A stretch of DNA of 47,743 bases from Cyanobacteriota bacterium (GCA_027620015.1 JAQCGH010000012.1:1-47743), one strand, 5' to 3'; numbered from the stretch's first letter, positions 26,177 through 36,933 are shown. The notes: a model not told the origin generated them from the letters alone. Translations and numbers: made by a program.

Positions 26177-28040
26177 TTATGCGCTCCGCCATCTGCGGCG
26201 GGGTGAGACCGAGGCTCTGCTTGCTCTGCTCCGGGCTGGCATGGTCTATGAGCACATCAGCAATGCCGATGCGCAACACGGACACCAGCACATCGTGGTC
26301 GCCGAGTGTTTCCACCACTGCAGCGCCGAAGCCACCCGCGAGGGAGCCTTCTTCCATGGTTACAACCTTGCCGATGCGCTTTGCCATAGGGAGGATCAGG
26401 GCTTCATCTAGGGGCCGAAGGAAGCGGGCATTAATAACCGCAGCCCTAAGACCTTTTTCCTGCAGCAGTCCGGCAGTAGCCATCGCCGGGGCCACCATCG
26501 CGCCATAGGCCACGATCAGTAGGTCGTCGCCATCGGTGAGTAGCTCTCCCCTGCCAATCTCTAAGGGTTCAAAACCTTCTTCAGCCAGAGGAACGCCCTC
26601 GCCTTCGCCGCGGGGAATGCGCAGGGCGCACGGTCCATTGTGGTGAATTGAGGTCACCAGCATGCGCTGAAGCTCAGCTTCGTCCTTCGGAGCCATCACC
26701 GTGAAATTTGGAACAGCACGGAAATAGCTGATGTCGTACTGACCCTGGTGGGTAGGGCCATCTGCCCCAACGATGCCAGCCCGATCCATCACAAAAGTGA
26801 CGGGCAGTTTCTGGATGCCTACGTCGTGAATCAGCTGGTCGTAAGCACGCTGCAGAAAGGTGCTGTAGATAGCAACTACGGGCTTGAGGCCCTCGCAAGC
26901 CATGCCAGCCGCCATCGTAACGGCGTGCTGCTCAGCAATGCCCACATCGAAATACTGGGCTGGAAGAGCCTTCTCAAGCAGGTCGAGGCCCGTGCCCGTA
27001 GCCATAGCGGCAGTGATGCCCACCACCGTTGGATCCTGCTCACAGAGTTTGACAAGCGTCTGGCCAAAGACCTTGCTGTAGCTGGGTGGTTTCGGTTTGC
27101 TCGAGGGATAAGCCTTGCCTGTGCCCAGATCGAAGGCACTCTGGGCGTGATAGCCAACTTGATCGGCCTCTGCATATGCATAGCCTTTGCCCTTAGTGGT
27201 GATCACATGCACGAGCACAGGCCCCTCGGTGCGATGGGCCTGCTCAAAGGTGCGAATCATCCCGGCAATATCGTGACCATCAATCGGTCCGATGTAGGTA
27301 AAGCCCAGCTCCTCAAACACCGCACCTACCTTTGGCACCGCCAAACGCTTCATGCTCTCTTTGAGAGTCTTTAGCTCATTTGGCAACTCACCATGTAGGA
27401 AGGGCAGGTGCTTGATCGCCTCCTCGGCATTGCCCTGCAGGAATTGCAGCGGTGGGCTCAGCCGCATGCGGTTGAGGTAAGTAGAAAGGGCCCCAACCGG
27501 GGGGCTGATCGACATGTCGTTGTCGTTTAAAACCACCACCAGCCTTGTTTTCGGCAGATGGCCGGCGTGATTGATCGCCTCTAGGGCCATGCCACCTGTG
27601 AGGGCGCCGTCGCCAATCACTGCGACACATTTAAAGTCTTCACCGCGGCGATCCCTGGCCAGGGCCATGCCCAGTGCGGCCGAGATAGAGGTACTGGCGT
27701 GGCCGGCACCGAAATGGTCGAAGCGACTCTCGCTGCGTTTGAGGTAGCCGGCTATCCCATTCTTCTGGCGCAGGCTGTCGAAATTCCTGTATCGACCAGT
27801 TATCAACTTGTGTGGGTAGGCCTGGTGACCTACGTCCCACACCACTTTGTCGTGGTCGAGATCAAGGGTTTGATAGAGGGCGAGGGTGAGCTCTACAACT
27901 CCCAAACCAGGCCCCAGATGGCCGCCGATTGTGCTCACCACCTCCAGATGGCGCTCACGAATCTGGCGGGCAATGGCTTCAAGCTCCGCCGTACTCAGGC
28001 CGTGCAGCTGATTCGGATGACTCAGCTCGCTGAGATGCAT
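26112..28040 (-). CDS. dxs: 1-deoxy-D-xylulose-5-phosphate synthase
   Basis: Dxs condenses pyruvate with glyceraldehyde 3-phosphate using thiamine diphosphate, the entry step of the MEP isoprenoid pathway that feeds carotenoids, phytol and quinones. The 642-residue protein contains [18 protein letters not shown] (ThDP/Mg site, followed by LNDNDMSIS), [15 protein letters not shown] and [13 protein letters not shown] 28038-28040 ([16 protein letters not shown]) is chosen; 22 further upstream codons are unlike the family. It is divergent from ilvA over 73 bases, and its end overlaps the downstream FAD gene. Confidence 0.97.
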   Translation of the reverse strand: MHLSELSHPNQLHGLSTAELEAIARQIRERHLEVVSTIGGHLGPGLGVVELTLALYQTLDLDHDKVVWDVGHQAYPHKLITGRYRNFDSLRQKNGIAGYLKRSESRFDHFGAGHASTSISAALGMALARDRRGEDFKCVAVIGDGALTGGMALEAINHAGHLPKTRLVVVLNDNDMSISPPVGALSTYLNRMRLSPPLQFLQGNAEEAIKHLPFLHGELPNELKTLKESMKRLAVPKVGAVFEELGFTYIGPIDGHDIAGMIRTFEQAHRTEGPVLVHVITTKGKGYAYAEADQVGYHAQSAFDLGTGKAYPSSKPKPPSYSKVFGQTLVKLCEQDPTVVGITAAMATGTGLDLLEKALPAQYFDVGIAEQHAVTMAAGMACEGLKPVVAIYSTFLQRAYDQLIHDVGIQKLPVTFVMDRAGIVGADGPTHQGQYDISYFRAVPNFTVMAPKDEAELQRMLVTSIHHNGPCALRIPRGEGEGVPLAEEGFEPLEIGRGELLTDGDDLLIVAYGAMVAPAMATAGLLQEKGLRAAVINARFLRPLDEALILPMAKRIGKVVTMEEGSLAGGFGAAVVETLGDHDVLVSVLRIGIADVLIDHASPEQSKQSLGLTPPQMAERIIARFASPLQNSLPATASPVAV

Positions 28041-28113
28041 GCACAACCCTTGAGGTGAGGGCCAATCTAGGCCTTGGCTTCCGCCTAGGGGTGCGAATTG
28101 CGACACTGGTGGG

Positions 28114-29685
28114 ATGAGCGAGGCACTTGAGAGCTATCTGCAGCGGATCCTGCGGGCGCGGGTCTACGAAGTGGCCATTGAGTCGCCGTTGGATCATGCG
28201 CCGAATCTTTCGGCGCGCCTACATAACCGCGTGCTGCTGAAGCGTGAAGACCTACAGCCAGTATTCAGTTTCAAGCTACGAGGCGCCTACAACAAGATGG
28301 CGGGCCTCTCACCTGCTGAATTGGAGCGGGGCGTGATCGCGGCCAGCGCCGGCAACCATGCCCAGGGAGTGGCCCTAGCCGCCCAGAAATTGGGCTGCAG
28401 GGCCGTAATTGTGATGCCTGTCACCACGCCTGAGATGAAGGTGAAAGCGGTGGCCGCCCGTGGCGCTGAGGTGGTGCTGCACGGTGACAACTACGACGAC
28501 GCCTGTGGTGAGGCCACGCGTCTGGGCCTCGAGCGGGGGCTGAGCTTCATCCATCCCTTTGACGACCCCGATGTGATCGCCGGTCAGGGCACGATCGGGC
28601 TGGAGATCCTGCGCCAATGCTCCTCGCCCCCAGACGTTATTTATGTGGCTGTAGGTGGCGGCGGTCTAATCGCAGGCATCGGCGCCTACGTCAAAACCCT
28701 CTGGCCGCAAGTGCAAATAGTTGGCGTTGAGCCGGTAGATGCTGATGCCATGGCCCGCTCCCTAGCCGCCGGTGAGCGGGTGCAACTGGAGCAAGTGGGA
28801 CTCTTCGCCGATGGCGTGGCGGTGCGCCGCGTCGGCGAGCTCACCTTTGAATTGGCCAAGCAAACAGTGGATCGCATGGTGACAGTCGACACCGACGCCA
28901 TCTGTGCAGCCATCAAGGACGTGTTCGAAGACACCCGCTCGATACTTGAGCCAGCCGGAGCCCTGGCCATAGCGGGCATGAAGCGAGATGTCTTGCAACA
29001 GGGCTTACACAGTCAAACCTTGGTGGCGGTTGCCTGCGGCGCCAACATGAACTTCGACCGGCTGCGCTTTGTTGCCGAGCGCACTGAGATCGGCGAAGAC
29101 CGTGAAGCGATGCTGGCGGTGGAGATCCCCGAACAGACCGGCAGCCTGCGGCGCTTTTGCGGCGTGCTGGGCCAGCGCAGCCTCAGTGAGTTCAGTTATC
29201 GACTGGCAGATCCCCGGGTTGCTCACATTTTCGTTGGAGTACAGACCAGTGGCACGGCCGATGAGCAACAACTGATCAACGACGTGCAGAAAGCCGGCTT
29301 CCCCTGCCTCGACCTCTCCAACAACGAGCTGGCCAAGCTGCACTTGCGTCACATGGTGGGTGGCCGCCTGCCCGCCAGCGCAGGCGAGGCTCTGGAGAAG
29401 GGCGAAGAGCTGCTCTATCGCTTCGAGTTTCCAGAAAAACCAGGAGCCCTGATGGCATTCGTTAACGCCTTGCACGCCAACTGGAATATCAGCATTTTTC
29501 ACTATCGCAACCACGGCGCTGACGTGGGTCGGATCGTGGTCGGGGTGCAGGTACCCCGCGCTGACCGGCCAGCCTGGCAGAAGTTTCTTGATGGCCTGGG
29601 TTATCAGCACTGGGACGAATCAGCCAACCCTGCGTACAAGCTGTTTTTGGGTCCCAGCTCAGAGCCCCTGCCGACCATGGCATGA
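28114..29685 (+). CDS. ilvA: Threonine ammonia-lyase, biosynthetic
   Basis: IlvA deaminates threonine to 2-oxobutanoate, the first step of isoleucine synthesis. The 523-residue protein has the PLP lysine in [12 protein letters not shown] (Lys54), the glycine loop [16 protein letters not shown], and two ACT-like regulatory domains in the C-terminal third (beginning near [16 protein letters not shown] and [15 protein letters not shown]), which in the family mediate isoleucine inhibition. ATG 28114 is divergent from dxs. scpB follows after 28 bases. Confidence 0.96.
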   Translation: MSEALESYLQRILRARVYEVAIESPLDHAPNLSARLHNRVLLKREDLQPVFSFKLRGAYNKMAGLSPAELERGVIAASAGNHAQGVALAAQKLGCRAVIVMPVTTPEMKVKAVAARGAEVVLHGDNYDDACGEATRLGLERGLSFIHPFDDPDVIAGQGTIGLEILRQCSSPPDVIYVAVGGGGLIAGIGAYVKTLWPQVQIVGVEPVDADAMARSLAAGERVQLEQVGLFADGVAVRRVGELTFELAKQTVDRMVTVDTDAICAAIKDVFEDTRSILEPAGALAIAGMKRDVLQQGLHSQTLVAVACGANMNFDRLRFVAERTEIGEDREAMLAVEIPEQTGSLRRFCGVLGQRSLSEFSYRLADPRVAHIFVGVQTSGTADEQQLINDVQKAGFPCLDLSNNELAKLHLRHMVGGRLPASAGEALEKGEELLYRFEFPEKPGALMAFVNALHANWNISIFHYRNHGADVGRIVVGVQVPRADRPAWQKFLDGLGYQHWDESANPAYKLFLGPSSEPLPTMA

Positions 29686-29713
29686 GCCCAAAAAGCTGGG
29701 GTAACCTGCGGCT

Positions 29714-30250
29714 ATGCAAAGCAAGTCGCTGATTCAGGGCGGTGCAGCGGCTGATGCGATCCAGGCCCTATCCCTGCCGGCCCGGATGGAAGCGATCCTC
29801 TACCTAAAAGGCAGGCCTATGAGCCTGGCTGAGCTGGCTGAGATCGCCGCGATTAGCCGAGACGAGGCAGAGCTTGGTTTGATCACCTTGATTACCGACT
29901 ACGCCCACCGGGATACAGCCCTGGAAGTGCGCCAGGAGGGAAACCGTTACAGCCTGCAGTTGCGTGATGGGCTTGGCGACTTAGTTCAAAATCTTTTACC
30001 TGTGGACCTATCCACGGCTGCCCTGCGCACCTTGGCCACGATTGCCTTGAAAAAACGTATCTTGCAATCGGACCTCGTCGATTTGCGTGGCTCCGGCACC
30101 TACGAACACATCAAGGAGCTCCTCGCCCAAAACTTCATCGAACGCAAACGCCAAAGCGAGGGCCGCTCCTATTGGCTCACCCTCAGCGAGAAGTTCCACC
30201 GCACCTTCGCTATCAAGGCTGAGGCTGATCTCAGGAAGCAAGCTGCCTAG
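29714..30250 (+). CDS. scpB: SMC-Scp complex subunit ScpB
   Basis: ScpB is the winged-helix dimeric partner of ScpA and SMC in the bacterial condensin complex. The 178-residue product shows AILYLKGRPMSLAELAEIA, the central LQLRDGLGDLVQ and the second winged-helix part RTLATIALKKRILQSDLV, then VDLRGSGTYEHIKELL. scpA and smc are not in the window. It lies between ilvA and a YggT gene with short spacers. Confidence 0.92.
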   Translation: MQSKSLIQGGAAADAIQALSLPARMEAILYLKGRPMSLAELAEIAAISRDEAELGLITLITDYAHRDTALEVRQEGNRYSLQLRDGLGDLVQNLLPVDLSTAALRTLATIALKKRILQSDLVDLRGSGTYEHIKELLAQNFIERKRQSEGRSYWLTLSEKFHRTFAIKAEADLRKQAA

Positions 30251-30273
30251 AATTAGCTCAATAACAGAATTTC

Positions 30274-30561
30274 ATGAACGCCCTGAGTTTTCTGCTGCAG
30301 GTACTAGCTCAGACTCTCAGCATCTACACCCTGGTGTTGCTAGTGAGGGTGTTGCTGAGCTGGTTCCCCAATCTCGACTGGGGCAATCCCGTTCTCTCCA
30401 CAGTGAGCTCGGTCACCGATCCATATCTGAATGCTTTTCGAGGCCTGATTCCGCCCTTAGGCGGCATCGACCTTTCAGCGATCGTGGCCTTCATTGCCCT
30501 GCAACTACTGCAAAGCCTTCTGGAAGGCGCGAGTATTTCAGTACTAGGAGCTGGTTATTGA
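30274..30561 (+). CDS. YggT family membrane protein
   Basis: This 95-residue integral membrane protein has two hydrophobic regions and the family pattern LVRVLLSWFPNLDW followed by ITDPYLNAFRGLIPP-like sequence (here VTDPYLNAFRGLIPPLGGID). YggT proteins (Ycf19-related) have been linked to nucleoid distribution and photosystem or cytochrome assembly in some phototrophs; the role here is not settled. Its last 7 bases overlap the convergent exported-protein gene. Confidence 0.88.
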   Translation: MNALSFLLQVLAQTLSIYTLVLLVRVLLSWFPNLDWGNPVLSTVSSVTDPYLNAFRGLIPPLGGIDLSAIVAFIALQLLQSLLEGASISVLGAGY

Positions 30562-31067
30562 TCAGACAAAGCCTGTTCAAGGGGCAGGAGCTCGTCGTCG
30601 GCGCCGGCACGGCTGCGAACCGGGGCGCTGAATCCCCTGGCCTTGACATTGCGAAAGCTGAGCGGCCCGGGGGTGCCCGCCGGCACCGATAGGCGAAGGG
30701 CAAAGGGGAAAGTGCCCGGTGGCACATCACCTATTGAACCAACCCGAGTGCGGTTTTGAAGCACCGGCTCCCCACTTGAATCAACGATCAAGGCAAAGAC
30801 GTCGGTATCAACAATGGGTTTGCGAGTGGAGTTCACCACACTGCCTCGCAAGGCATAGCAGCTAGCACCAGCAGGGCGCCGCAATTCCGGCTGGGCGCCG
30901 ATGTCCTCGGTGGGGCAGGGCTCAATGCTCAGTTCAGATACCTGCAGATCTGCCGCCCAGGCAGGGGCTGGCAGCAGCAGCGCCGCAATCACTAAAAGTC
31001 CAAGCACCTGCCCCAGCCACTTTCTGAGCTCATGCCGTTGCCCAAGCTCAACGAGTTGCTTGCTCAC
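30555..31067 (-). CDS. Exported protein of unknown function
   Basis: This 170-residue protein has a polar N-terminus, a hydrophobic core (VLGLLVIAALLLPAPAWA) and a probable signal-peptidase site after AWA, so it is periplasmic or lumenal. The mature part has a beta-rich look (SCYALRGSVVNSTRKPIVDTD) similar to FxLYD-type domains, with two cysteines. I do not recognise a specific family. The GTG start (31065-31067) overlaps the MazG-like stop by 4 bases, and the 3' end overlaps the YggT gene by 7 bases. Confidence 0.65.
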   Translation of the reverse strand: MSKQLVELGQRHELRKWLGQVLGLLVIAALLLPAPAWAADLQVSELSIEPCPTEDIGAQPELRRPAGASCYALRGSVVNSTRKPIVDTDVFALIVDSSGEPVLQNRTRVGSIGDVPPGTFPFALRLSVPAGTPGPLSFRNVKARGFSAPVRSRAGADDELLPLEQALSDQ

Positions 31068-31393
31068 CGCATGTCACCACTGCCTCCAATCACGTTACGA
31101 GCGGCTCGGCTGGCCAATTTGTCGAGATTGGCCTGAGCAATATTTTCTAGCTCTAGGCCGAGTTCTGTAGCGAGCTGGGCCACGTACCAGAGCACGTCTC
31201 CAAGCTCCAGCTGCAGCTCTGCAATCACTTCAGGCGAGAAGCTGCCCTGCCTATCGCGCAGAACTTTCTTGACCTTGTCGGCCACCTCGCCAGCCTCGCC
31301 GCAAAGCCCCAGGGTGGGATAGATGGGGTTAGTGCCTACATCTGGATAGCGGGCCGTGGCACGGGAGCGCTCTTGATAAAGCTGAAAATCCAC
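31064..31393 (-). CDS. MazG-like nucleotide pyrophosphohydrolase
   Basis: This all-alpha NTP pyrophosphatase has 109 residues. The EExxE-type metal motif is seen as GLCGEAGEVADKVKKVLRD, with the second acidic set in ELGDVLWYVAQLA. Such enzymes hydrolyse NTP or dNTP to the monophosphate and clean the pool. The start is GTG 31391-31393. It overlaps the following exported-protein gene by 4 bases (GTGA) and is divergent from pyk across 57 bases. Confidence 0.88.
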   Translation of the reverse strand: MDFQLYQERSRATARYPDVGTNPIYPTLGLCGEAGEVADKVKKVLRDRQGSFSPEVIAELQLELGDVLWYVAQLATELGLELENIAQANLDKLASRAARNVIGGSGDMR

Positions 31394-31450
31394 CTACGGC
31401 ATCTCATAGAAGGCCTGGATGGTAGTTTCCAATTGTCTGTTGGCGCATGC

Positions 31451-33235
31451 ATGTCCCGGCCCGATCTCATGCGTCGCACCAAGATCGTGGCCACCATCGG
31501 GCCTGCAACTGAATCCGCTGAACGACTTCGCGAGTTGGTGGCAGCAGGTGCCACCACTTTTCGTCTCAATTTTTCCCACGGCGACCACAGCGAGCATGCG
31601 GCTCGTATCGCCACGATTCGCCAGGTTTCAAAGGAGCTGGGCATTGAGCTCGGCATCCTTCAAGATCTTCAGGGGCCCAAAATTCGTTTGGGCCGTTTTG
31701 CCGATGGACCGATAACCCTGGCCAAGGGCGAACAGTTCACTCTCACCTCTAGAGATGTGGCCTGCAATCAAAAGATTGCCACCGTCACCTACGCAGGGCT
31801 GGCCGATGAGGTGTTGCTCGGCAGTCGCATCCTGCTAGATGACGGCCGGGTGGAAATGGTGGTTGACAGGGTTGACAAACCCGAGCAAACCCTTTTCTGC
31901 ACCGTCACAGTTGGTGGGGTGCTCTCTAACAACAAAGGGGTCAATTTCCCTGATGTTCAGCTCTCCATCCGCGCCCTCACAGAGAAAGACCGCATCGATC
32001 TGGCCTTCGGGCTTAAGCAGGGGGTTGATTGGGTGGCACTCAGCTTTGTGCGCAACCCCTCGGATATGCGCGAGATCCGCGAGCTGATCCGCAGCCATGG
32101 GCACAACACCCCAGTGGTGGCAAAGATCGAAAAGTTTGAGGCAATTGATCAGATCGACGACATCCTTCCTCTCTGCGACGGAGTAATGGTTGCGCGAGGC
32201 GACTTAGGCGTTGAAATGCCCGCCGAAGAAGTTCCCCTATTGCAGAAGGAGCTGATTCGCAAGGCCAACAGCCTCGGCATCCCTGTGATAACTGCCACCC
32301 AAATGCTCGATTCCATGGTGAGCTGCCCCAGGCCCACCAGGGCCGAGGTGAGCGACGTAGCCAACGCCATCCTTGACGGCACCGATGCCGTAATGCTTTC
32401 GAATGAGAGCGCTGTAGGCGATTTCCCAGTGGAAGCGGTTGCAATTATGGCCACTATTGCTAAGCGCATCGAGCGGGATTACCCCCAGCGGATACTCGAT
32501 AGCCACATGGCAACCACTATCCCCAATGCCATCTGCCAGGCGGTAAGCAGCATTGCGCGCCAGCTGAATGCAGCCGCAATTCTCCCACTCACTAAGGGTG
32601 GTTCCACAGCTCGCAATGTCAGCAAGTTTCGCCCCAGCACCCCAATTCTTGCGATCACCAGCGAGGTGAATGTGGCCCGGCAGCTTCAGCTCTGCTGGGG
32701 CGTCAGCCCCCTAGTAGTTGAAGAGCAGGCCTCCTCCACCAGCACCTTCAGCCTGGCGATGGGCATGGCACGAGAGCTTGGCTTTCTTCGCGATGGCGAC
32801 CTTGTTGTTCAAACCGCCGGCACCCTCTCGGGGATCAGCGGATCCACCGACTTCATCAAGGTGGGCATCGTTTCCGCGGTGCTTTCCAAGGGCACAGGCG
32901 TGGGAACTGGATCTGTTAGTGGTCGAGTGCGACTGGTCGACAGTCCAGAGGCAGCTGCGGCAATCCAATCTGGCGAAATACTGGTGTTGCATGAAACCAG
33001 CGACGAGTACGTCGAGGCGCTCCGCAAGGCCAAAGGGTTAATTACTGAAGCCGGTGGCCTCGACAGCCATGCCGCCCTGATCGCAGAGCGCACAGGCCTA
33101 CCGACAATTGTGGGTGTTAGTAACGCGATTGCTAGCTTGCGTCAGGGGGAGATCGTGACCATGGACCTGCAGCGCGGTGAAGTGCATTGCGGCGCCCGCA
33201 GCCACAACGCCGACGACAGATCCGCCATCGTTTAA
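31451..33235 (+). CDS. pyk: Pyruvate kinase
   Basis: Pyruvate kinase converts phosphoenolpyruvate and ADP to pyruvate and ATP. The 594-residue product has RRTKIVATIGPATES, FRLNFSHGDHSEH, the active-site MVARGDLGVEMP and ITATQMLDSM. It carries the extra C-terminal PEP-utiliser-like domain of about 100 residues (GGLDSHAALIAERTGLPTIV) found in long cyanobacterial and Bacillus enzymes. ATG 31451 is chosen; the frame is open 26 codons earlier, and ATG 31469 is a shorter option. The MacB-like permease gene begins 17 bases after its stop. Confidence 0.96.
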   Translation: MSRPDLMRRTKIVATIGPATESAERLRELVAAGATTFRLNFSHGDHSEHAARIATIRQVSKELGIELGILQDLQGPKIRLGRFADGPITLAKGEQFTLTSRDVACNQKIATVTYAGLADEVLLGSRILLDDGRVEMVVDRVDKPEQTLFCTVTVGGVLSNNKGVNFPDVQLSIRALTEKDRIDLAFGLKQGVDWVALSFVRNPSDMREIRELIRSHGHNTPVVAKIEKFEAIDQIDDILPLCDGVMVARGDLGVEMPAEEVPLLQKELIRKANSLGIPVITATQMLDSMVSCPRPTRAEVSDVANAILDGTDAVMLSNESAVGDFPVEAVAIMATIAKRIERDYPQRILDSHMATTIPNAICQAVSSIARQLNAAAILPLTKGGSTARNVSKFRPSTPILAITSEVNVARQLQLCWGVSPLVVEEQASSTSTFSLAMGMARELGFLRDGDLVVQTAGTLSGISGSTDFIKVGIVSAVLSKGTGVGTGSVSGRVRLVDSPEAAAAIQSGEILVLHETSDEYVEALRKAKGLITEAGGLDSHAALIAERTGLPTIVGVSNAIASLRQGEIVTMDLQRGEVHCGARSHNADDRSAIV

Positions 33236-33252
33236 GACCAGCCACCACAGCC

Positions 33253-34482
33253 ATGCCAACCAAGCTCCCCGTGGCAGAAACCGTGGGCATGGCCCTGAGC
33301 ACTTTGCGCTCCAATCGGCTACGCAGTTTGCTGACCATGCTCGGCATCGTCATCGGCAATGCCTCCGTGATCACCTTGGTGGGGGTGGGGCGTGGCGCCC
33401 AGAACCTGGCCGAAGGGCAGCTAAGCAATCTCGGCGCCAACGTGTTGTTTGTGGTACCTGGAAATAACGACACCCGGCGCCAGGGCATCGACTTTCCCAA
33501 AAACCTTGTGCTTGAAGATGCCGAAGCAATTAGCGAGCAGGTACCCAGCGTCAAACGTGTAGCACCTCAGATCACACTAAGTGAGGTCGTTCAGGCGGGT
33601 GGCCTGAGCAGCACAACGTCAATTTCCGGAGTCACCCCAAACTTTCTACCGGTTCGTCAATTTGAGATAGCCCAGGGGCGCTTCTTCACCGCCAGCGATC
33701 TCAGTGGCGCTCGCAATGTCACTGTGGTGGGACCAGATCTGGGCACAAAGATGTTTCCAGGCAAGGCTCCAGTGGGGCGCCAGCTTCGTATACGCGACCA
33801 GCTGTTTGAAGTGATCGGCGTTCTTGAAGCAAAGGGAGCAGTTTTTGGACAAAACCAAGACGAAAACGCCTACGTTCCACTTAGCGCCATGGTGAGCAAG
33901 CTCTCAGGACGCGACCCCACCTACGGGGTCAGTCTTAACTTCATCAGCGTTGAAGCCCGTGACGAGCAGAGCACCGGGGCCGCGAGCTTTCAGATCACAA
34001 ACCTGCTACGCCAGCGGCATCGGATCCTGAGAGAAGACGATTTCGCCGTCCGCTCCCAAAAAGATGCACTCACGATTGTGAGCACAATCACTGGTGGTCT
34101 GACCCTCATGCTTGCTGCCATTGGTGCTGTGTCACTACTAGTAGGCGGCATCGGCATCATGAACATCATGCTGGTATCGGTAAGTGAACGCACCGAGGAG
34201 ATCGGATTGCGCAAAGCCCTCGGTGCCCGAAGTGGCGATGTATTGCTGCAGTTTCTAGTGGAGTCGTTAGTGCTGGCCAGCCTCGGCGGCGTCATCGGCA
34301 GTGCTGTGGGCATTGGCACAGTTGCTGTTGTCGCCGTTCTGACGCCCCTACCGGCCTCGATTGGTGCGGCCACTGTGTTGTTCACGGTGGGGCTATCCGG
34401 TTCGATCGGCCTTTTCTTCGGGGTAGTGCCCGCCCGCCGGGCTGCCCGCCTTGATCCAATCGTTGCCTTGCGAAGCCTCTGA
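33253..34482 (+). CDS. MacB-like ABC transporter permease (FtsX domain)
   Basis: This 409-residue membrane protein has an N-terminal helix (ALSTLRSNRLRSLLTMLGIV), a large periplasmic MacB_PCD domain (about 50-240) and three C-terminal helices with the FtsX signature GGIGIMNIMLVSVSERTEEIG. MacB-type systems export peptides or lipoproteins or act as mechanotransmitters. Unlike full MacB it has no ATPase domain, and no ATPase or adaptor gene is adjacent, so partners must be elsewhere. ATG 33253 is preferred over earlier codons that overlap pyk. It follows pyk by 17 bases. Confidence 0.87.
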   Translation: MPTKLPVAETVGMALSTLRSNRLRSLLTMLGIVIGNASVITLVGVGRGAQNLAEGQLSNLGANVLFVVPGNNDTRRQGIDFPKNLVLEDAEAISEQVPSVKRVAPQITLSEVVQAGGLSSTTSISGVTPNFLPVRQFEIAQGRFFTASDLSGARNVTVVGPDLGTKMFPGKAPVGRQLRIRDQLFEVIGVLEAKGAVFGQNQDENAYVPLSAMVSKLSGRDPTYGVSLNFISVEARDEQSTGAASFQITNLLRQRHRILREDDFAVRSQKDALTIVSTITGGLTLMLAAIGAVSLLVGGIGIMNIMLVSVSERTEEIGLRKALGARSGDVLLQFLVESLVLASLGGVIGSAVGIGTVAVVAVLTPLPASIGAATVLFTVGLSGSIGLFFGVVPARRAARLDPIVALRSL

Positions 34483-34622
34483 GTGGCCAGGAGTGACTGA
34501 AATTAGCTGAGGGGAAAATTAAAAAAAAACCGTAAAAAATCAAAACAGTGGCATTCGTCACCAAACCCACACCAATCAAATGGCTTTATGGGTAAACAAA
34601 TTGAGTTTTGATCTTGGCTCAA

Positions 34623-34928
34623 ATGGCCTGCAGTTATCGCAATACAAGTGATCGCATGGTGATCCTGCGCTGCATCGGCCCCGAGGAATTCTTTCTAGAA
34701 CGAGTGGTATTTCCCTTCGAACTGCTCAGCTTCCAGTGCCCGCTAAGCAGTGTAGTGAAGATCTGGACCCACAGCATCGGTGGGCCGGAATTAGTTGACA
34801 CCATTGATGCCGGGGATTTGCTTGTCGAAGTCCCTTGTGAACCAACCCAGCTCGAGGCTTTGCAAAGCTCCCGCAGCTACACAGCTGGTGTCTTGGATGA
34901 CGAGTTGCCCTTAGCAACAGCCAGCTAA
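34623..34928 (+). CDS. DUF1830 family protein
   Basis: This small cyanobacterial protein of 101 residues has [31 protein letters not shown] at its start in overview, a pattern I associate with DUF1830. Function is unknown. ATG 34623 is preferred over an ATG 15 bases earlier because family members begin directly before CxYxN. The 140 bases upstream are AT-rich, including nine A in a row, and contain no other gene. ftsH follows after 56 bases. Confidence 0.72.
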   Translation: MACSYRNTSDRMVILRCIGPEEFFLERVVFPFELLSFQCPLSSVVKIWTHSIGGPELVDTIDAGDLLVEVPCEPTQLEALQSSRSYTAGVLDDELPLATAS

Positions 34929-34984
34929 AGCTGAGCTCGGGTAAGGGTCTGGCGCCGTTACGATTAGGGCAAATTGGTCTCGCT

Positions 34985-36901
34985 ATGAACCAGCGCTGGC
35001 GTCTGATTGCCCTCTGGCTACTGCCTCTTGCAGTGGTCGCATTCTTCGGATGGCAGTTGCTAGGCAATGGAGATTCAGCCCGGTTCAAGCCAGAAGGAGC
35101 CACAGTCGCACCTCGAAATGCGGCCGTAGCGAGGATGAGCTACGGCCGCTTCCTCGATTACGTCGATGCGGGTCGGGTGACCGCAGTCGATATTTTTGAC
35201 GGCGGCCGCAGTGCAGTTATTGAGGCAGTGGATCCAGACCTCGACAATCGGGTTCAGCGTCTACGCGTCGACCTGCCTGGCGTTGCTCCAGAGCTGGTTA
35301 ATAAGCTGAAAGAGCAGGGCATCAGCTTCGATATCCATCCACCCAAAACCGCTCCGCCCGCGCTGGGATTGCTTGGCAACCTGCTTTTTCCATTACTACT
35401 GATCGGCTCGTTGGTCTTCCTCTCACGCCGAGGTAATGGCATGCCAGGAGGACCCGGTCAAGCCATGCAATTCGGCAAAACGAAAGCCCGCTTTGCAATG
35501 GAAGCTGAAACAGGTGTCAAATTTGATGACGTAGCTGGGGTTGAAGAGGCAAAGCAAGATCTTCAGGAAGTTGTTACTTTCCTAAAAACGCCCGAGCGCT
35601 TTACTTCCGTTGGGGCAAAGATCCCCAAAGGTGTGCTGCTCGTAGGACCTCCAGGCACCGGTAAAACTCTTCTTGCCAAGGCAATTGCTGGAGAAGCTGG
35701 AGTGCCCTTCTTCTCCCTATCAGGATCTGAATTCGTTGAAATGTTTGTTGGCGTGGGGGCTAGCCGAGTTCGTGACTTATTCAAGAGGGCGAAGGAAAAT
35801 ACACCTTGCATAATTTTTATCGATGAAATTGACGCAGTTGGACGTCAACGCGGCGCAGGTGTAGGCGGAGGTAACGATGAGAGGGAGCAAACCCTCAACC
35901 AGCTACTTACGGAAATGGACGGCTTTGAAGGTAATAGCGGCATCATTATTATTGCCGCAACCAACCGAGCCGATGTGCTTGATTCAGCCCTGCTGCGCCC
36001 GGGTCGTTTTGATCGACAGGTTCAAGTTGATGTACCAGACATTAAAGGAAGGCTTTCTGTGCTCAAGGTGCATAGTCGCGACAAAAAATTGGCCGACGAT
36101 GTAAGTCTCGAGGTGATTGCTCGCCGAACTCCCGGATTCTCTGGTGCCGATCTAGCTAACCTACTTAATGAAGCAGCAATCCTCACGGCACGACGTAGAA
36201 AAGAAGCAACTTCACTCGCCGAAATCGATGATGCCGTAGATCGGATCATTGCCGGCATGGAGGGCAAACCCCTCACAGATGGCCGCAGCAAACGCTTGAT
36301 TGCCTATCACGAAGTTGGTCACGCCCTAGTGGGCACCTTGGTGCAGGCCCACGACCCTGTTCAGAAGGTCACACTCATTCCACGCGGTCAGGCCCAGGGA
36401 TTGACTTGGTTTTCCCCAGACGAGGAGCAAATGTTGGTAAGCCGAGCCCAACTAAAGGCAAGAATCATGGGGGCCCTCGGTGGACGGGCTGCAGAGGATG
36501 TTGTCTTCGGTCACGCAGAGGTCACTACTGGTGCAGGTGGTGATATCCAACAGGTTGCCTCGATTGCTCGCCAGATGGTCACGCGTTTTGGCATGAGCGA
36601 TCTAGGTCAGGTCTCCTTTGAAGCGGGCAATCAGGAGGTGTTCCTTGGCCGCGACCTGATGACTCGCAACGATGGCTCCGATCGCCTTGCCAGCAAGATC
36701 GATGATGCCGTGCGTGAAATGGTACACAGCTGCTATGAGGACACGGTCAAGCTGGTGGCCGAGCACCGTGCCTGCATGGATCGGGTAGTGGAGTTGTTGA
36801 TCGAGAAAGAAAGCCTCGATGGTGAAGAGTTCCGCGCCATCGTTGCCGAGTTTACGGCGATTCCAGAAAAGGAGCGCTATTCGCCATTGCTAGCCGGCTG
36901 A
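34985..36901 (+). CDS. ftsH: ATP-dependent zinc metalloprotease FtsH (FtsH2-type)
   Basis: FtsH is a hexameric membrane AAA protease that removes damaged D1 during photosystem II repair in cyanobacteria. The 638-residue protein has an N-terminal membrane helix (about 8-26), a lumenal/periplasmic domain, a second helix (about 128-146), Walker A GPPGTGKT (221-228), Walker B IIFIDEID (276-283), the second region of homology [18 protein letters not shown], and the zinc site HEVGH (443-447). The N-terminal region and MPGGPGQAM linker resemble Synechocystis FtsH2 (slr0228). The stop codon lies inside an inverted repeat. clpP and thf1 are the next genes. Confidence 0.95.
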   Translation: MNQRWRLIALWLLPLAVVAFFGWQLLGNGDSARFKPEGATVAPRNAAVARMSYGRFLDYVDAGRVTAVDIFDGGRSAVIEAVDPDLDNRVQRLRVDLPGVAPELVNKLKEQGISFDIHPPKTAPPALGLLGNLLFPLLLIGSLVFLSRRGNGMPGGPGQAMQFGKTKARFAMEAETGVKFDDVAGVEEAKQDLQEVVTFLKTPERFTSVGAKIPKGVLLVGPPGTGKTLLAKAIAGEAGVPFFSLSGSEFVEMFVGVGASRVRDLFKRAKENTPCIIFIDEIDAVGRQRGAGVGGGNDEREQTLNQLLTEMDGFEGNSGIIIIAATNRADVLDSALLRPGRFDRQVQVDVPDIKGRLSVLKVHSRDKKLADDVSLEVIARRTPGFSGADLANLLNEAAILTARRRKEATSLAEIDDAVDRIIAGMEGKPLTDGRSKRLIAYHEVGHALVGTLVQAHDPVQKVTLIPRGQAQGLTWFSPDEEQMLVSRAQLKARIMGALGGRAAEDVVFGHAEVTTGAGGDIQQVASIARQMVTRFGMSDLGQVSFEAGNQEVFLGRDLMTRNDGSDRLASKIDDAVREMVHSCYEDTVKLVAEHRACMDRVVELLIEKESLDGEEFRAIVAEFTAIPEKERYSPLLAG

Positions 36902-36933
36902 TCAAGCATTAGCTATAGCTTTAATTTGATCAG
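36898..36933. terminator. Inverted repeat at the end of ftsH
   Basis: CTGATCAA (36898-36905) and TTGATCAG (36926-36933) are perfect inverted repeats overlapping the ftsH stop, with the palindrome AGCTATAGCT (36911-36920) in the loop. There is no T tract, so a terminator role is uncertain; it could protect the mRNA end. The rest of the spacer to clpP (36934-37154) shows nothing else. Confidence 0.35.

Noticed and set aside
26748-27374. Plus-strand ORF of 208 codons inside dxs
   Set aside because: It is antisense to conserved Dxs motifs, with no ribosome site and no recognisable domain.
29005-29610. Minus-strand ORF of 201 codons inside ilvA
   Set aside because: It is a shadow of the ilvA coding frame and has no independent support.
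34579-34650. Short ATG frame overlapping the DUF1830 start
   Set aside because: Only 23 codons in another frame, with no protein-like features and no ribosome site.
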